NCBI RefSeq assembly: GCF_000368065.1
Contig: NZ_KB851200.1
Coordinates: 2,287,204-2,351,203, forward strand
Direction of reading: 5' to 3'
From: Acinetobacter seifertii
GTDB taxonomy: Bacteria; Pseudomonadota; Gammaproteobacteria; Pseudomonadales; Moraxellaceae
DNA length: 64,000 nt
The position numbers and the translations under genes are program-made. Below are positions 1 to 8,237 of the stretch, one piece after another (position 1 is the stretch's first letter; each line of letters starts with the position of its first letter). Under the pieces are notes generated by a model. It was given only the letters and a program-made list of their open reading frames with translations, did no database searches and was not told the DNA's origin.

Positions 1-311
1 CGAACAGCGAGCTCGTTATACGCATTGTAAGCTCCACCCAATTTGCCGTAGGTATTGTCAAAACGCAGTTCCACACTGGCAACACCCACTGGCTTGCGCT
101 TGGATGTTCCGGTAAAAATAACATCTTGCATGCTACCACCACGAAGTTGACGAGCGTTTGACTCACCCATCACCCAGCGGATTGCATCAATAACATTGGA
201 TTTGCCACAACCATTTGGACCAACCACTGCTGTGCGGTTCGCCTTAAAATTTAAAGTTGTACTATCTGCAAAAGATTTAAAGCCGGAAAGTTTTAAACTG
301 CTTAAACGCAT
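1..311 (-). CDS. smc: Chromosome segregation protein SMC, N-terminal part
   Basis: Only the first 103 codons lie in the window; the gene runs off the left edge. The translation opens [16 protein letters not shown], and the Walker A loop GPNGCGKS falls at residues 31-38, both hallmarks of the SMC head. SMC is an ABC-type ATPase of the condensin class that acts with ScpA/ScpB to organise and segregate the chromosome. The start at 311 follows an AGGG ribosome site. The GntR gene ends 10 bases upstream on the same strand, so the two are probably co-transcribed. The N-terminal head is clear; the coiled coil and C-terminal head cannot be seen. Confidence 0.93.
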   Translation of the reverse strand, partial: MRLSSLKLSGFKSFADSTTLNFKANRTAVVGPNGCGKSNVIDAIRWVMGESNARQLRGGSMQDVIFTGTSKRKPVGVASVELRFDNTYGKLGGAYNAYNELAV

Positions 312-321
312 AATGCCCTAA

Positions 322-1017
322 CTAACGGCGTGAGCGTCTCGCCCAAGCCAATTCAATCTGTTTCATTCGTGTCAGCGATTCCAACACAAGGTTACGTAAG
401 TGTCGACAAAAATCTTCCATAAATAAAGCGGCTTGTTGTGATTTTCGGATCAAAATTGCATCAGTCACGAGTTTAAATAATGCAAACGCTTCTTGTAGTT
501 CCCGCTTAGAGGTATTTAAGGTCAAAAAATAACTGCGACGTAGTGAAGGTAGTAATTCTTTATAAAATTTCATTAAGTAAGGATTACCTACCATATCTTG
601 TTGTTCAGCGAGATATTGGAAAATGGCATCGTAGAATTTTTCGATATCGCCTGCTTTCACATGCTCAAGTAATTGTTCTTGTAAAAACTGTAATTGATCA
701 GCTTCGTGCGCACGCCATGTTTCACTGATGCGTTGTACAATATGCCCTAATAGCATCACGTTTGTATCAAACAGTGCTTTCACTTGTTGTGCAGACATTT
801 CTGAGACAATTGCACCGCGACGCGGAAAAATTTCAATTAAATGCGTACGTTCGAGTAATAATAATGCTTCACGAACTGATCCCCTGCTTACATCGAGCTC
901 TTTCGCAATACGAAGCTCTTGTATGCGTTCACCTTCGACCAATTCGCCGCTAATAATCTGTTCGCTAATATATTTGACAATTTGCTCAGAAAGACTTTCT
1001 GTCTCTTCGAGATTCAT
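322..1017 (-). CDS. GntR-family (FadR/FCD subfamily) transcriptional regulator
   Basis: 231 residues. A winged helix-turn-helix spans about residues 7-75, including the GntR signature ELDVSRGSVREALLLLE. A helical FCD-type effector domain follows at about 90-220. This subfamily usually senses small carboxylates or sugar acids and represses nearby genes. The gene ends 10 bases before smc on the same strand, so it probably heads an operon with smc. A palindrome TTGTCTGACAA at 1108-1118, 90 bases upstream of the start, fits the FadR-type consensus TNGTNNNACNA and suggests autoregulation. The effector is unknown. Confidence 0.88.
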   Translation of the reverse strand: MNLEETESLSEQIVKYISEQIISGELVEGERIQELRIAKELDVSRGSVREALLLLERTHLIEIFPRRGAIVSEMSAQQVKALFDTNVMLLGHIVQRISETWRAHEADQLQFLQEQLLEHVKAGDIEKFYDAIFQYLAEQQDMVGNPYLMKFYKELLPSLRRSYFLTLNTSKRELQEAFALFKLVTDAILIRKSQQAALFMEDFCRHLRNLVLESLTRMKQIELAWARRSRR

Positions 1018-1106
1018 AAATCACCCGCTACTTTTTATATGCATTAATCCATGCTTTTCTTTCGCATTCTTGTTTTTAACTGATCCCATCCATTAAAAAC
1101 TATGTC

Positions 1107-1119
1107 ATTGTCTGACAAT
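1107..1119. promoter_or_regulatory. Candidate GntR/FadR-type operator
   Basis: ATTGTC-T-GACAAT is a perfect 6-bp inverted repeat around one base. It contains TTGTCTGACAA, which fits TNGTNNNACNA, the pattern known for FadR-subfamily GntR regulators. It lies upstream of the GntR gene that starts at 1017. Binding by that protein is inferred. Confidence 0.5.
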
Positions 1120-1208
1120 TTTATTGCATTTTAAGCCAACCCACCCAAAATCCATACTTAAATCGGATAAAAAAACCTATCTTTAGGCTTTTAAAAGCTT
1201 CAAATAAA

Positions 1209-1237
1209 AAAGCTTAAACTTTGTGAGTCTAAGCTTT
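1209..1237 (-). terminator. Rho-independent terminator of the TauE/SafE gene
   Basis: An 8-bp stem AAAGCTTA/TAAGCTTT has a 13-base loop and is followed on the minus strand by TTTTTTATTT. It sits about 33 bases past the stop of the exporter gene ending at 1270. Confidence 0.65.
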
Positions 1238-1269
1238 CTTTTCTATATTTTTCTGAATAAAAGCGATTT

Positions 1270-2073
1270 TTAATTCATAATGCCTTTATAAATAAAGTAA
1301 CTTCCAACCACCACGAGCAAACAAGCAAAGCATTTTTTTAGCATTTGTGGCGATAAAGCATGCGCAACCTTAGCACCAAGTTTAGCCGTCACAAAACTCA
1401 TGACACTAATACCAATAAATGCATAGATGTGCACATAACCAATCGTGTTAGGTACAGAAATGTGCTCTTTAGCACCAAACCACATAAAGCCAATTGCACC
1501 CGCTACAGCAATAGGTAAACCACAAGCGGCAGAAGTCGCGACTGCTTTTTGCATGACTACGCCATGACGGTTTAAATACGGAACAGTTAAGCTACCGCCC
1601 CCAATACCAAAAATTGCAGAGGCAATACCAATGCCACCACCTGCCATAAATTGCATAGGTGTTGAAGGAAGTTGGCGTGATGGATCAACAACCACATTTG
1701 CGCCTTTAAACATACGATAGGCCATTACAACAGCAAAAACACCAATAAGAAGCTGTAAATGCTGACCAGATAAGAGGTCGGCAATACCCGCCCCTAAGAA
1801 TGAACCAATCACTAGCCCAGGTGCCAAATTACGAAAAACAGGCCAAAGTACTGCACCTTTTTTATGATGGGCAGAAACTGAACTAAATGACGTCACAATA
1901 ATGGTGGCAAGCGATGTTCCGACTGCAATATGCATGATTACCGCAGGGTCATAGTGCAACTGGGTAAAAACGACATAGAGGATTGGTACAATAATTAGTC
2001 CACCACCAACCCCAAACAATCCGGCAGTAAAACCAGCAATTGCGCCAATGAGTAAATATATGATTAACTCCAT
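1270..2073 (-). CDS. Sulfite exporter TauE/SafE family membrane protein
   Basis: 267 residues, very hydrophobic, with about eight membrane helices. It has the internal duplication typical of TauE/SafE: the motif FGVGGGLIIVP at about residues 20-30 is repeated as FGIGGGSLTVP near residue 157. Family members export sulfite, sulfoacetate or related organosulfur anions through the inner membrane, but no substrate can be read from this sequence. It is divergent from birA with only 30 bases between the two starts. A terminator at 1209-1237 ends the gene. Confidence 0.88.
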   Translation of the reverse strand: MELIIYLLIGAIAGFTAGLFGVGGGLIIVPILYVVFTQLHYDPAVIMHIAVGTSLATIIVTSFSSVSAHHKKGAVLWPVFRNLAPGLVIGSFLGAGIADLLSGQHLQLLIGVFAVVMAYRMFKGANVVVDPSRQLPSTPMQFMAGGGIGIASAIFGIGGGSLTVPYLNRHGVVMQKAVATSAACGLPIAVAGAIGFMWFGAKEHISVPNTIGYVHIYAFIGISVMSFVTAKLGAKVAHALSPQMLKKCFACLLVVVGSYFIYKGIMN

Positions 2074-2103
2074 AAATGTTTTACCACTCTGCTCATATTC
2101 AAC

Positions 2104-2856
2104 ATGGATTTAGAGACTCGCCAACTACAACAACTTTTAAGCGCAAAAAACCAGCTTCCAGAAGTGGTTTTATTAAAAGCAACCACAACTTCGACCAATG
2201 ATGATATTCGTGAAATTGCCCAAAAAGGCATTACAACAGGCTTGGTTTGCAGTGCTCAACAAACTCAAGGGCGAGGTCAACATCAACGGCAGTGGATTTC
2301 ACCTGAAGGAAACATTTATTTAAGCACATTGGTGCAAACTCGAACACCCTTAGATGGTCGCTTAGCACTTGAAGTTGCTTTAAATATTTTGCAAATCCCG
2401 CATTTACAAGCTTTAAGCTTACAAGTGAAATGGCCAAATGATTTGTATAGTGCGCATGGGAAATGGGGTGGAATTTTGGTCGAACCACTTTCCCAACATC
2501 AGGCTATTGTTGGCGTAGGGATTAATTTAAAAACACCAACAGTGACTGATAGTGACCAGCCAATCACCTCTTTAGAAGATTTAGGTCTAGAGCAAATGAG
2601 TCGGCTTGAACTCATTTCAGAGCTTTATATTGCAATTCAAAATGCAGCTCGCTGGTTTGATCATGGTTGCTACAACTTGGCAGGACGTTTTAACCATCAT
2701 GCAGCTTGGTTAAATCAGTTAGTTCAGTTTGAACATAGTCAAGGACTGATACATGGCCGTTTTGTTGGAATTTCTAATGAAGGTGCGGTAATTCTTGAAA
2801 CTCCAGAACCACAGCAGTTTTATCAAGGTCGTTTAAGACCACAATCAACTCAGTAA
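2104..2856 (+). CDS. birA: Biotin--[acetyl-CoA-carboxylase] ligase
   Basis: 250 residues. It activates biotin to biotinyl-AMP and transfers it to the lysine of the acetyl-CoA carboxylase carrier protein. Motifs visible are STND (30-33), the biotinyl-AMP loop GRGQHQRQW (56-64), KWPND (109-113) and GGILVE (122-127), followed by a short C-terminal SH3-like domain. The DNA-binding N-terminus of E. coli BirA is absent, so this is a ligase-only form with no repressor role. No clear ribosome site precedes the ATG and the gap to the divergent TauE gene is only 30 bases, so the start is less certain than the identity. coaX follows 14 bases downstream. Confidence 0.94.
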   Translation: MDLETRQLQQLLSAKNQLPEVVLLKATTTSTNDDIREIAQKGITTGLVCSAQQTQGRGQHQRQWISPEGNIYLSTLVQTRTPLDGRLALEVALNILQIPHLQALSLQVKWPNDLYSAHGKWGGILVEPLSQHQAIVGVGINLKTPTVTDSDQPITSLEDLGLEQMSRLELISELYIAIQNAARWFDHGCYNLAGRFNHHAAWLNQLVQFEHSQGLIHGRFVGISNEGAVILETPEPQQFYQGRLRPQSTQ

Positions 2857-2870
2857 TCAGGTATTTCCCC

Positions 2871-3605
2871 ATGAAAAGTTTATGGCTTGATATCGGAAAC
2901 ACCCGTTTAAAATACTGGATTACTGAAAACCAGCAAATTATTGAACATGCAGCCGAGCTACATTTGCAGTCTCCTGCCGATTTATTACTTGGGTTAATTC
3001 AACACTTTAAACATCAAGGTCTACATCGCATTGGCATTTCTTCGGTACTCGATACTGAGAACAACCAACGTATTCAGCAGATTTTAAAATGGCTTGAAAC
3101 TCCAGTGGTTTTTGCCAAAGTTCACTCAGAATATGCAGGCCTACAATGTGGCTATGAAGTTCCTAGTCAGCTCGGGATTGACCGCTGGTTACAAGTACTT
3201 GCTGTTGCAGAGGAACAAGAAAACTATTGCATTATTGGATGTGGAACAGCGCTTACGATTGATTTAACGCAGGGCAAACAACATTTAGGTGGTTACATCC
3301 TCCCTAATTTATATTTGCAGCGCGATGCACTCATTCAAAATACCAAAGGTATTAAAATTCCAGATTCAGCTTTTGATAATCTGAACCCGGGCAATAACAC
3401 TGTAGATGCAGTACACCACGGTATTTTATTAGGTCTGATTAGTACCATCGAAAATATTATGCAGCAATCTCCTAAAAAGCTGCTGCTGACTGGTGGTGAT
3501 GCCTCTCTTTTTGCTAAATTTCTACAGAAGTACCAACCTACTGTTGAAACAGATCTTTTACTTAAAGGGTTACAACAATATATTGCTCATTACCCTAAAG
3601 ACTAA
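2871..3605 (+). CDS. coaX: Type III pantothenate kinase
   Basis: 244 residues. It phosphorylates pantothenate in the first step of coenzyme A synthesis and is the CoaA-independent, feedback-insensitive type. It has the ASKHA-fold motifs DIGNT (7-11), GIDRW (102-106), [10 protein letters not shown] (123-132) and GGYILP (140-145). It lies 14 bases after birA in what looks like a two-gene operon, the usual gamma-proteobacterial birA-coaX pairing. A hairpin at 3621-3643 ends the transcript. Confidence 0.95.
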   Translation: MKSLWLDIGNTRLKYWITENQQIIEHAAELHLQSPADLLLGLIQHFKHQGLHRIGISSVLDTENNQRIQQILKWLETPVVFAKVHSEYAGLQCGYEVPSQLGIDRWLQVLAVAEEQENYCIIGCGTALTIDLTQGKQHLGGYILPNLYLQRDALIQNTKGIKIPDSAFDNLNPGNNTVDAVHHGILLGLISTIENIMQQSPKKLLLTGGDASLFAKFLQKYQPTVETDLLLKGLQQYIAHYPKD

Positions 3606-3620
3606 AACACAGAACAAAAT

Positions 3621-3643
3621 AAAAGGCGCTCTAGGCGCCTTTT
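3621..3643. terminator. Bidirectional terminator between coaX and ffh
   Basis: AAAAGGCGC/GCGCCTTTT forms a 9-bp stem with a 5-base loop. A T-rich stretch lies on one side and an A-run on the other, so it can serve both convergent genes. Confidence 0.8.
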
Positions 3644-3654
3644 ATTTTATGAAT

Positions 3655-5067
3655 TTATTTCTTTTGGTCGTTGTTACCAAACAGTGGTCCCATTCCGCCA
3701 CCGCCGCCGCCAAATTGCTTTTGCATATTGCCTAAAGAACGCATCATTTTGCTCATACCAGATGGATTCGCAAATTTCTTCATCATTTTAGCCATTTGCG
3801 CTTGTTGCTTAATGAGTTTATTCACTTCCGCAACATCCATACCACAACCTGCTGCAATACGTTTTTTACGACTTGGGTTCATCAGGTCAGGATTACGGCG
3901 CTCTTTAACAGTCATTGACTGGATAATAGCTTCCATCTTTTTGACTTGCTTTTCAGGGTTCGCTTGCTCAATTGCTTGCTGAATTCCTGCACCGCTCATG
4001 CCAGGCAACTTGTCTAAGAAGCCCATCATGCCGCCCATTTTTTTCATTTGCTCAAATTGCATTAGCATATCTTCAAAGTTGAAGCTTCCGCCTTTTTGCA
4101 ATTTTTTCGCCATCTTTTCGGCTTTTTCTTTGTCGATTTTACGTTCAACTTCTTCGACTAAAGAAAGTACGTCACCCATACCTAAAATACGTTGAGCAAC
4201 ACGGTCCGGATGGAATGGCTCTAAGGCATCAAGCTTTTCGCCCATACCCAAGAACTTGATTGGCTTACCAGTAATCGCACGTACAGAAAGTGCCGCACCA
4301 CCACGCGCATCACCATCAGTTTTAGTAAGAATCACACCTGTAAGTGCCAAAGCATCGTTAAATGCTTTAGCAGTATTTGCAGCATCCTGACCTGTCATGG
4401 CATCAACCACGAACAGAGTTTCAGTCGGCTTAACTGCTGCATGTAATTCTTTAATTTCGTCCATCATGTCTTCATCGACATGTAAACGACCTGCTGTATC
4501 GACAATCAACACATCAGCAAACTGAATTTTTGCCTGTTCAATTGCACGATTAACGATATCAATTGGCTTTTCAGAAGGATCTGAAGGAATAAAACCTGCA
4601 CCGACTTCTGCTGACACAGTTTCTAACTGTTTGATTGCTGCTGGACGGTAAACGTCGGCAGAAACCGTCATTACTTTTTTCTTTTGGCGCTCTTTTAAAA
4701 ATCGTGCCAATTTGGCAGCAGTTGTCGTTTTACCTGCACCTTGTAAACCGGCAAGTAATACAACAACTGGAGGTTTCGCACTTAAATCTAGTGTTTCATT
4801 CGCCTCACCCATCATCTTGGTGAGTTCGTCATAAACAATTTTTACAAATGCCTGGCCTGGAGATAACTGAGTCATCACTTCTTGGCCCAATGCCTCTTCC
4901 TTAACTTTCGCGATAAATTCACGAGTTACAGGTAACGCGACATCGGCTTCAAGAAGAGCCATACGTACTTCACGTAAGGTATCTTTAATATTGTCTTCGG
5001 TCAGCTGCCCTGAGCCAGTAACATTTCTTAAACTCTGTGTGAGTCGTTCTGTTAAGGTATCAAACAT
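3655..5067 (-). CDS. ffh: Signal recognition particle protein Ffh
   Basis: 470 residues. It is the SRP54 GTPase that binds signal sequences and 4.5S RNA and hands ribosome-nascent chains to FtsY at the inner membrane. An N-domain is followed by the G-domain with G1 GLQGAGKT (107-114), DTAGR (190-194) and a TKTDGDARGG motif near 250. The C-terminal M-domain is rich in methionine. The tail carries a glycine run near residue 460, a minor oddity. The gene is convergent with coaX and divergent from the YpjD-like gene, a neighbourhood also seen in E. coli. Confidence 0.97.
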   Translation of the reverse strand: MFDTLTERLTQSLRNVTGSGQLTEDNIKDTLREVRMALLEADVALPVTREFIAKVKEEALGQEVMTQLSPGQAFVKIVYDELTKMMGEANETLDLSAKPPVVVLLAGLQGAGKTTTAAKLARFLKERQKKKVMTVSADVYRPAAIKQLETVSAEVGAGFIPSDPSEKPIDIVNRAIEQAKIQFADVLIVDTAGRLHVDEDMMDEIKELHAAVKPTETLFVVDAMTGQDAANTAKAFNDALALTGVILTKTDGDARGGAALSVRAITGKPIKFLGMGEKLDALEPFHPDRVAQRILGMGDVLSLVEEVERKIDKEKAEKMAKKLQKGGSFNFEDMLMQFEQMKKMGGMMGFLDKLPGMSGAGIQQAIEQANPEKQVKKMEAIIQSMTVKERRNPDLMNPSRKKRIAAGCGMDVAEVNKLIKQQAQMAKMMKKFANPSGMSKMMRSLGNMQKQFGGGGGGMGPLFGNNDQKK

Positions 5068-5207
5068 TGCAAAATCCGCTTAAAATGGCTAGTTGCAAAA
5101 AAATCTTTCTCGAAATAGAAAATTTATGCATAGAATGCTATAGGATACTTTAGTTCGCAGCGAATTTATATCTTATCTAGATGAATTAATCCTGAAAAAG
5201 GTTTGAC

Positions 5208-6017
5208 ATGATTAGCCTCCCCTTGGTTTACACAATTTTGGCACTCATCGCATATACCACTTCTTTCTGGTATCTGTTCATACGTTTAATGTCAAAACGT
5301 GAACCAAATCCATGGTTATTTGCTTTTGTTACAACCTTGGCACTGCTATTACACGGTACAGTTTTATGTAATGCCATGCTGACACCATTAGGAATTAACT
5401 ATGATGTTTTTAATTTAGTATCCTTTACATCATGGCTTATGTTGTTGTTAAGTTTAATTTTTAGTACTTTTCGTCCAATTGTACCTTTAAACTTACTCGG
5501 TATTCCTGTAGCAGCGATTGGACTTATTTTAGGTTTTGGCTTTAGTAAACCTGATCAATTTATTGAACAGCATTCGTTAGGCCTAGATACGCATATTATT
5601 CTTTCACTTTCCGCCTATGCAGTTTTACTCATGGCAACCATACATGCGATCTTGATATGGTTCCAAAATCGTGAACTCAAAAAGAAACAAAAAAAACGCT
5701 TTTGGGTCAATTTACTCCCGCCTATTCAGGCCATGGAATCCTTGTTATTTGACTTAATTATTACTGGTTTTATTTTACTCACAATCGCTCTCGCATTTGG
5801 CTTTTTAACTGTTGATAGTTTCTTTGCTCAGCATCTCGCTCATAAAACCGTATTTAGTATTATTTCATGGATTATTTATGGCTCATTACTGATTGGCCAT
5901 TACAAACTTGGATGGCGAGGACAAAAAGCAATTCGCTTTACGCTAATTGGCTTTGCACTTTTAGCAATTGGTTTTATTGGCAGTAAATTTGTACTTGAAA
6001 TGATATTAGGCCGATAA
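5208..6017 (+). CDS. YpjD-like inner membrane protein (CcsA/HemX family)
   Basis: 269 residues with about eight predicted membrane helices. It resembles the cytochrome c assembly (CcsA/HemX) family, with a conserved histidine-containing helix around DTHIILSLSAYAVLL. The heme-binding WWD motif of true CcsA proteins is not seen, so a direct role in cytochrome c maturation is doubtful. The start follows AAAGG at good distance. Position next to ffh matches ypjD of E. coli, whose function is poorly defined. A 12-bp-stem terminator follows at 6044. Confidence 0.8.
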   Translation: MISLPLVYTILALIAYTTSFWYLFIRLMSKREPNPWLFAFVTTLALLLHGTVLCNAMLTPLGINYDVFNLVSFTSWLMLLLSLIFSTFRPIVPLNLLGIPVAAIGLILGFGFSKPDQFIEQHSLGLDTHIILSLSAYAVLLMATIHAILIWFQNRELKKKQKKRFWVNLLPPIQAMESLLFDLIITGFILLTIALAFGFLTVDSFFAQHLAHKTVFSIISWIIYGSLLIGHYKLGWRGQKAIRFTLIGFALLAIGFIGSKFVLEMILGR

Positions 6018-6043
6018 AACAATTAAAATTTCAGCACTACTAG

Positions 6044-6078
6044 ACAGCGTTATACATATCCCGTATAACGCTGTTTTT
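6044..6078 (+). terminator. Rho-independent terminator after the YpjD-like gene
   Basis: ACAGCGTTATAC/GTATAACGCTGT is a perfect 12-bp stem with a 7-base loop, followed by a T-run. It lies just ahead of dusC. Confidence 0.85.
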
Positions 6079-6101
6079 GTTTTAATCAGGTGGCACAGAC
6101 T

Positions 6102-7046
6102 GTGAAACTCATACTCGCTCCAATGGAAGGTTTAACTGACCCGATCATGCGGGATACGCTCACATCTGTTGGTGATTTCGACTGGTGTGTAACCGAGTTT
6201 ATTCGTGTTACAGACAGCATTTTGCCTGACCATATCTATTATAGTTTTTGCCCTGAGTTAAAAAATGACGGTAAAACAGCAACAGGTACACCTGTTCATG
6301 TGCAGTTCTTAGGAAACAATCCAGATATGCTGGCAGCAAATGCAGCAAAAGTGGTTGAACTAGGTGCTCCTGCGATCGATCTTAATTTTGGTTGTCCTGC
6401 CAAAACCGTAAATCGACACCGAGGTGGTTCCGTACTTCTTGATGAACCAGACGTGGTACATATGCTGATTAAAGCTGTCCGTGATGCTGTACCTGCACAT
6501 ATTCCTGTTTCAGCAAAAATGCGTTTAGGTTATCTCGATGAAAACCACACCATGGAAAATGCGCATGCGGTTGAAGATGCCGGCGCAAGCTGGTTAACAG
6601 TACATGCGCGAACTAAAGCAGATGGCTATACACCACCAGCTTATTGGGAAAAAATTCTACCAATTAAAGAAGCTTTAAAAATTAATGTCATTGCTAACGG
6701 CGAAATCTGGAACAATGCAGATGCAAAGGCCTGCCAACAGCAATCTGGTTGTGAAGATTTAATGATTGGTCGCGGTGCTGTAACGACTCCTGATTTAACA
6801 CAATGCATTCGTAAAAATATGGATGAGGCTTTATTTAGTTGGGAGCAACTGGTTGACTTACAAATCCGTTTTTTAAATGGTCAGGCAAAAACAGAAATTG
6901 GGATGGTTGGTCGTTATAAACAATGGTTAGGCATGATGACCAAAGCCTACCCTCAAGCCAAAGAACTGTGGGACCAAGTTAAACGAATTAAAGCTTTAGA
7001 TGAAATTGTTCAACAGTTAGAACGAACCAGCTCATCACATAGCTAA
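6102..7046 (+). CDS. dusC: tRNA-dihydrouridine(16) synthase DusC
   Basis: 314 residues from the chosen start. It is a flavin enzyme that reduces a D-loop uridine of tRNA, position 16 by homology with E. coli DusC. It has the opening LILAPMEG, the TEFIRV segment, the active-site region NFGCPAKTVN and the C-terminal phosphate-binding NGEIW and IGRGA motifs. I chose GTG at 6102 rather than the in-frame GTG at 6090, because AGGTGG at 6088-6093 is a well-placed ribosome site for 6102 and homologues begin near MKLILAPMEG. Assignment to DusC rather than DusA or DusB rests on overall similarity. Confidence 0.92.
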   Translation: MKLILAPMEGLTDPIMRDTLTSVGDFDWCVTEFIRVTDSILPDHIYYSFCPELKNDGKTATGTPVHVQFLGNNPDMLAANAAKVVELGAPAIDLNFGCPAKTVNRHRGGSVLLDEPDVVHMLIKAVRDAVPAHIPVSAKMRLGYLDENHTMENAHAVEDAGASWLTVHARTKADGYTPPAYWEKILPIKEALKINVIANGEIWNNADAKACQQQSGCEDLMIGRGAVTTPDLTQCIRKNMDEALFSWEQLVDLQIRFLNGQAKTEIGMVGRYKQWLGMMTKAYPQAKELWDQVKRIKALDEIVQQLERTSSSHS

Positions 7047-7061
7047 TTACTTTAAATTTAT

Positions 7062-7097
7062 AAAAGAGGGTGACTGTTGATATAGCCACCCTCTTTT
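7062..7097. terminator. Bidirectional terminator between dusC and the exported-protein cluster
   Basis: AAAAGAGGGTG/CACCCTCTTTT forms an 11-bp stem with a 14-base loop. The flanking A- and T-runs allow use from both convergent directions. Confidence 0.8.
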
Positions 7098-7123
7098 GGT
7101 ATTTCAAGTTAAGTAATTATTTT

Positions 7124-8077
7124 TTAAAAACCGCTTACTTTCATTTTAAAGTCAGTCACTGAAGCGCCTGCAACTCCAAAACTCCCCATAGACCCGTTAG
7201 GTAAATTATTAAAAGTTGTCGTACTTTGTGTTGCTAAATTTCCTAAAGTGACATTGTTAAGCGATGCATCAAATTTACTAGATGCACCTGTATTACCAAA
7301 AGTTAATCCTGTTGGATCGACCCCAGCATAAAACCCATCAAGAAGAAAACCTGTAGCTGCATTTGTTCCTGCAAATTTAAATCCAAATGAAGCACCTGTA
7401 GTATCGGACACTAACGTAATTGGACAACCCACAGCGGCAGAACAAATAGATTGAAGTGCTCCACCAAATTTAACCATCACAGACTGAGCAGCATGCCCCA
7501 ACTGAATGTTTAAACGAGGTTTATTGGCTTGTACAAAGTTAATATCAAGATTACCTGTAGAGCGAACAAGCTCCTTTACTCCTGTATTTACCGTGGTTCC
7601 CGAACTAAAAATGGATTTTGGCGCATAACTACTCACCGCATAATCAGCAGGGCTTGATACTGAAGTGTTAGGTGCCAAATAAACTGAAAACGGTGTAAGT
7701 CGAATCCCATTTACATCACTCCCCATCGTGACAGCTAAATTTACAAAAGGCTTACCCGCACCTGCATCGGTATCAATAGCAATATTGAAAGAAGGATTGG
7801 TCGATACAGCTGCTTTAATAAACTCTATGCTTGGAACAGGATTCGTAGAGTTCCCTGCAATGACAAGACCAGTTTTACTGTTGTAAGACGTAGAGGCGAT
7901 GCCATTGGTATCAATCAATGCAACCTGATTAAATTTAACTTTATCAGCCTGAATGCCTAGCGTTAAACCATTTTGACCTGTCGCCGCTGAAAGACTTTGG
8001 TCATCTAAAGGCTGCATCGCAAAAACACTTGAACTACCGGTAAGTAATAACCAGCACACTATATTTTTATTTTTCAT
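7124..8077 (-). CDS. Exported DUF6160/FilA-like protein, 317 aa
   Basis: A signal peptide (about residues 1-20, ending SSVFA) is followed at once by the family motif QPLDDQSLSAATGQNGLTL. The remainder is Gly/Ser/Thr/Asn-rich with alternating hydrophobics, suggesting a beta-rich exported domain. Outside the signal peptide the only cysteines form one pair, C-x5-C, near residues 213-219. It is the last of four tightly ordered leftward genes, but a terminator palindrome at 8209-8230 separates it from the gene before, so it may have its own promoter. AAGGA precedes the start. Similar Acinetobacter proteins are called putative pilus-system (Fil) proteins; the function here is unknown. Confidence 0.75.
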   Translation of the reverse strand: MKNKNIVCWLLLTGSSSVFAMQPLDDQSLSAATGQNGLTLGIQADKVKFNQVALIDTNGIASTSYNSKTGLVIAGNSTNPVPSIEFIKAAVSTNPSFNIAIDTDAGAGKPFVNLAVTMGSDVNGIRLTPFSVYLAPNTSVSSPADYAVSSYAPKSIFSSGTTVNTGVKELVRSTGNLDINFVQANKPRLNIQLGHAAQSVMVKFGGALQSICSAAVGCPITLVSDTTGASFGFKFAGTNAATGFLLDGFYAGVDPTGLTFGNTGASSKFDASLNNVTLGNLATQSTTTFNNLPNGSMGSFGVAGASVTDFKMKVSGF

Positions 8078-8208
8078 GTCGCTCTAATCCTTAAGAGACA
8101 AACGTTTATTATTTGTTCAGATTATCAGAATAATAGATGGGTACAAAACAATTATCGATATAACCCGACGAATGCAAATCCAATCACATTCAAAATAAAT
8201 TTTTATAA

Positions 8209-8230
8209 AAAGTGGCGATATCGCCACTTT
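8209..8230 (-). terminator. Terminator after the 803-aa exported protein gene
   Basis: AAAGTGGCGATATCGCCACTTT is a perfect 22-base palindrome. It starts 7 bases past the stop codon and is followed on the minus strand by a T/A-rich stretch. A palindrome this tight (2-base loop) could also be a protein-binding site. Confidence 0.6.
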
Positions 8231-8237
8231 ATTCTAG

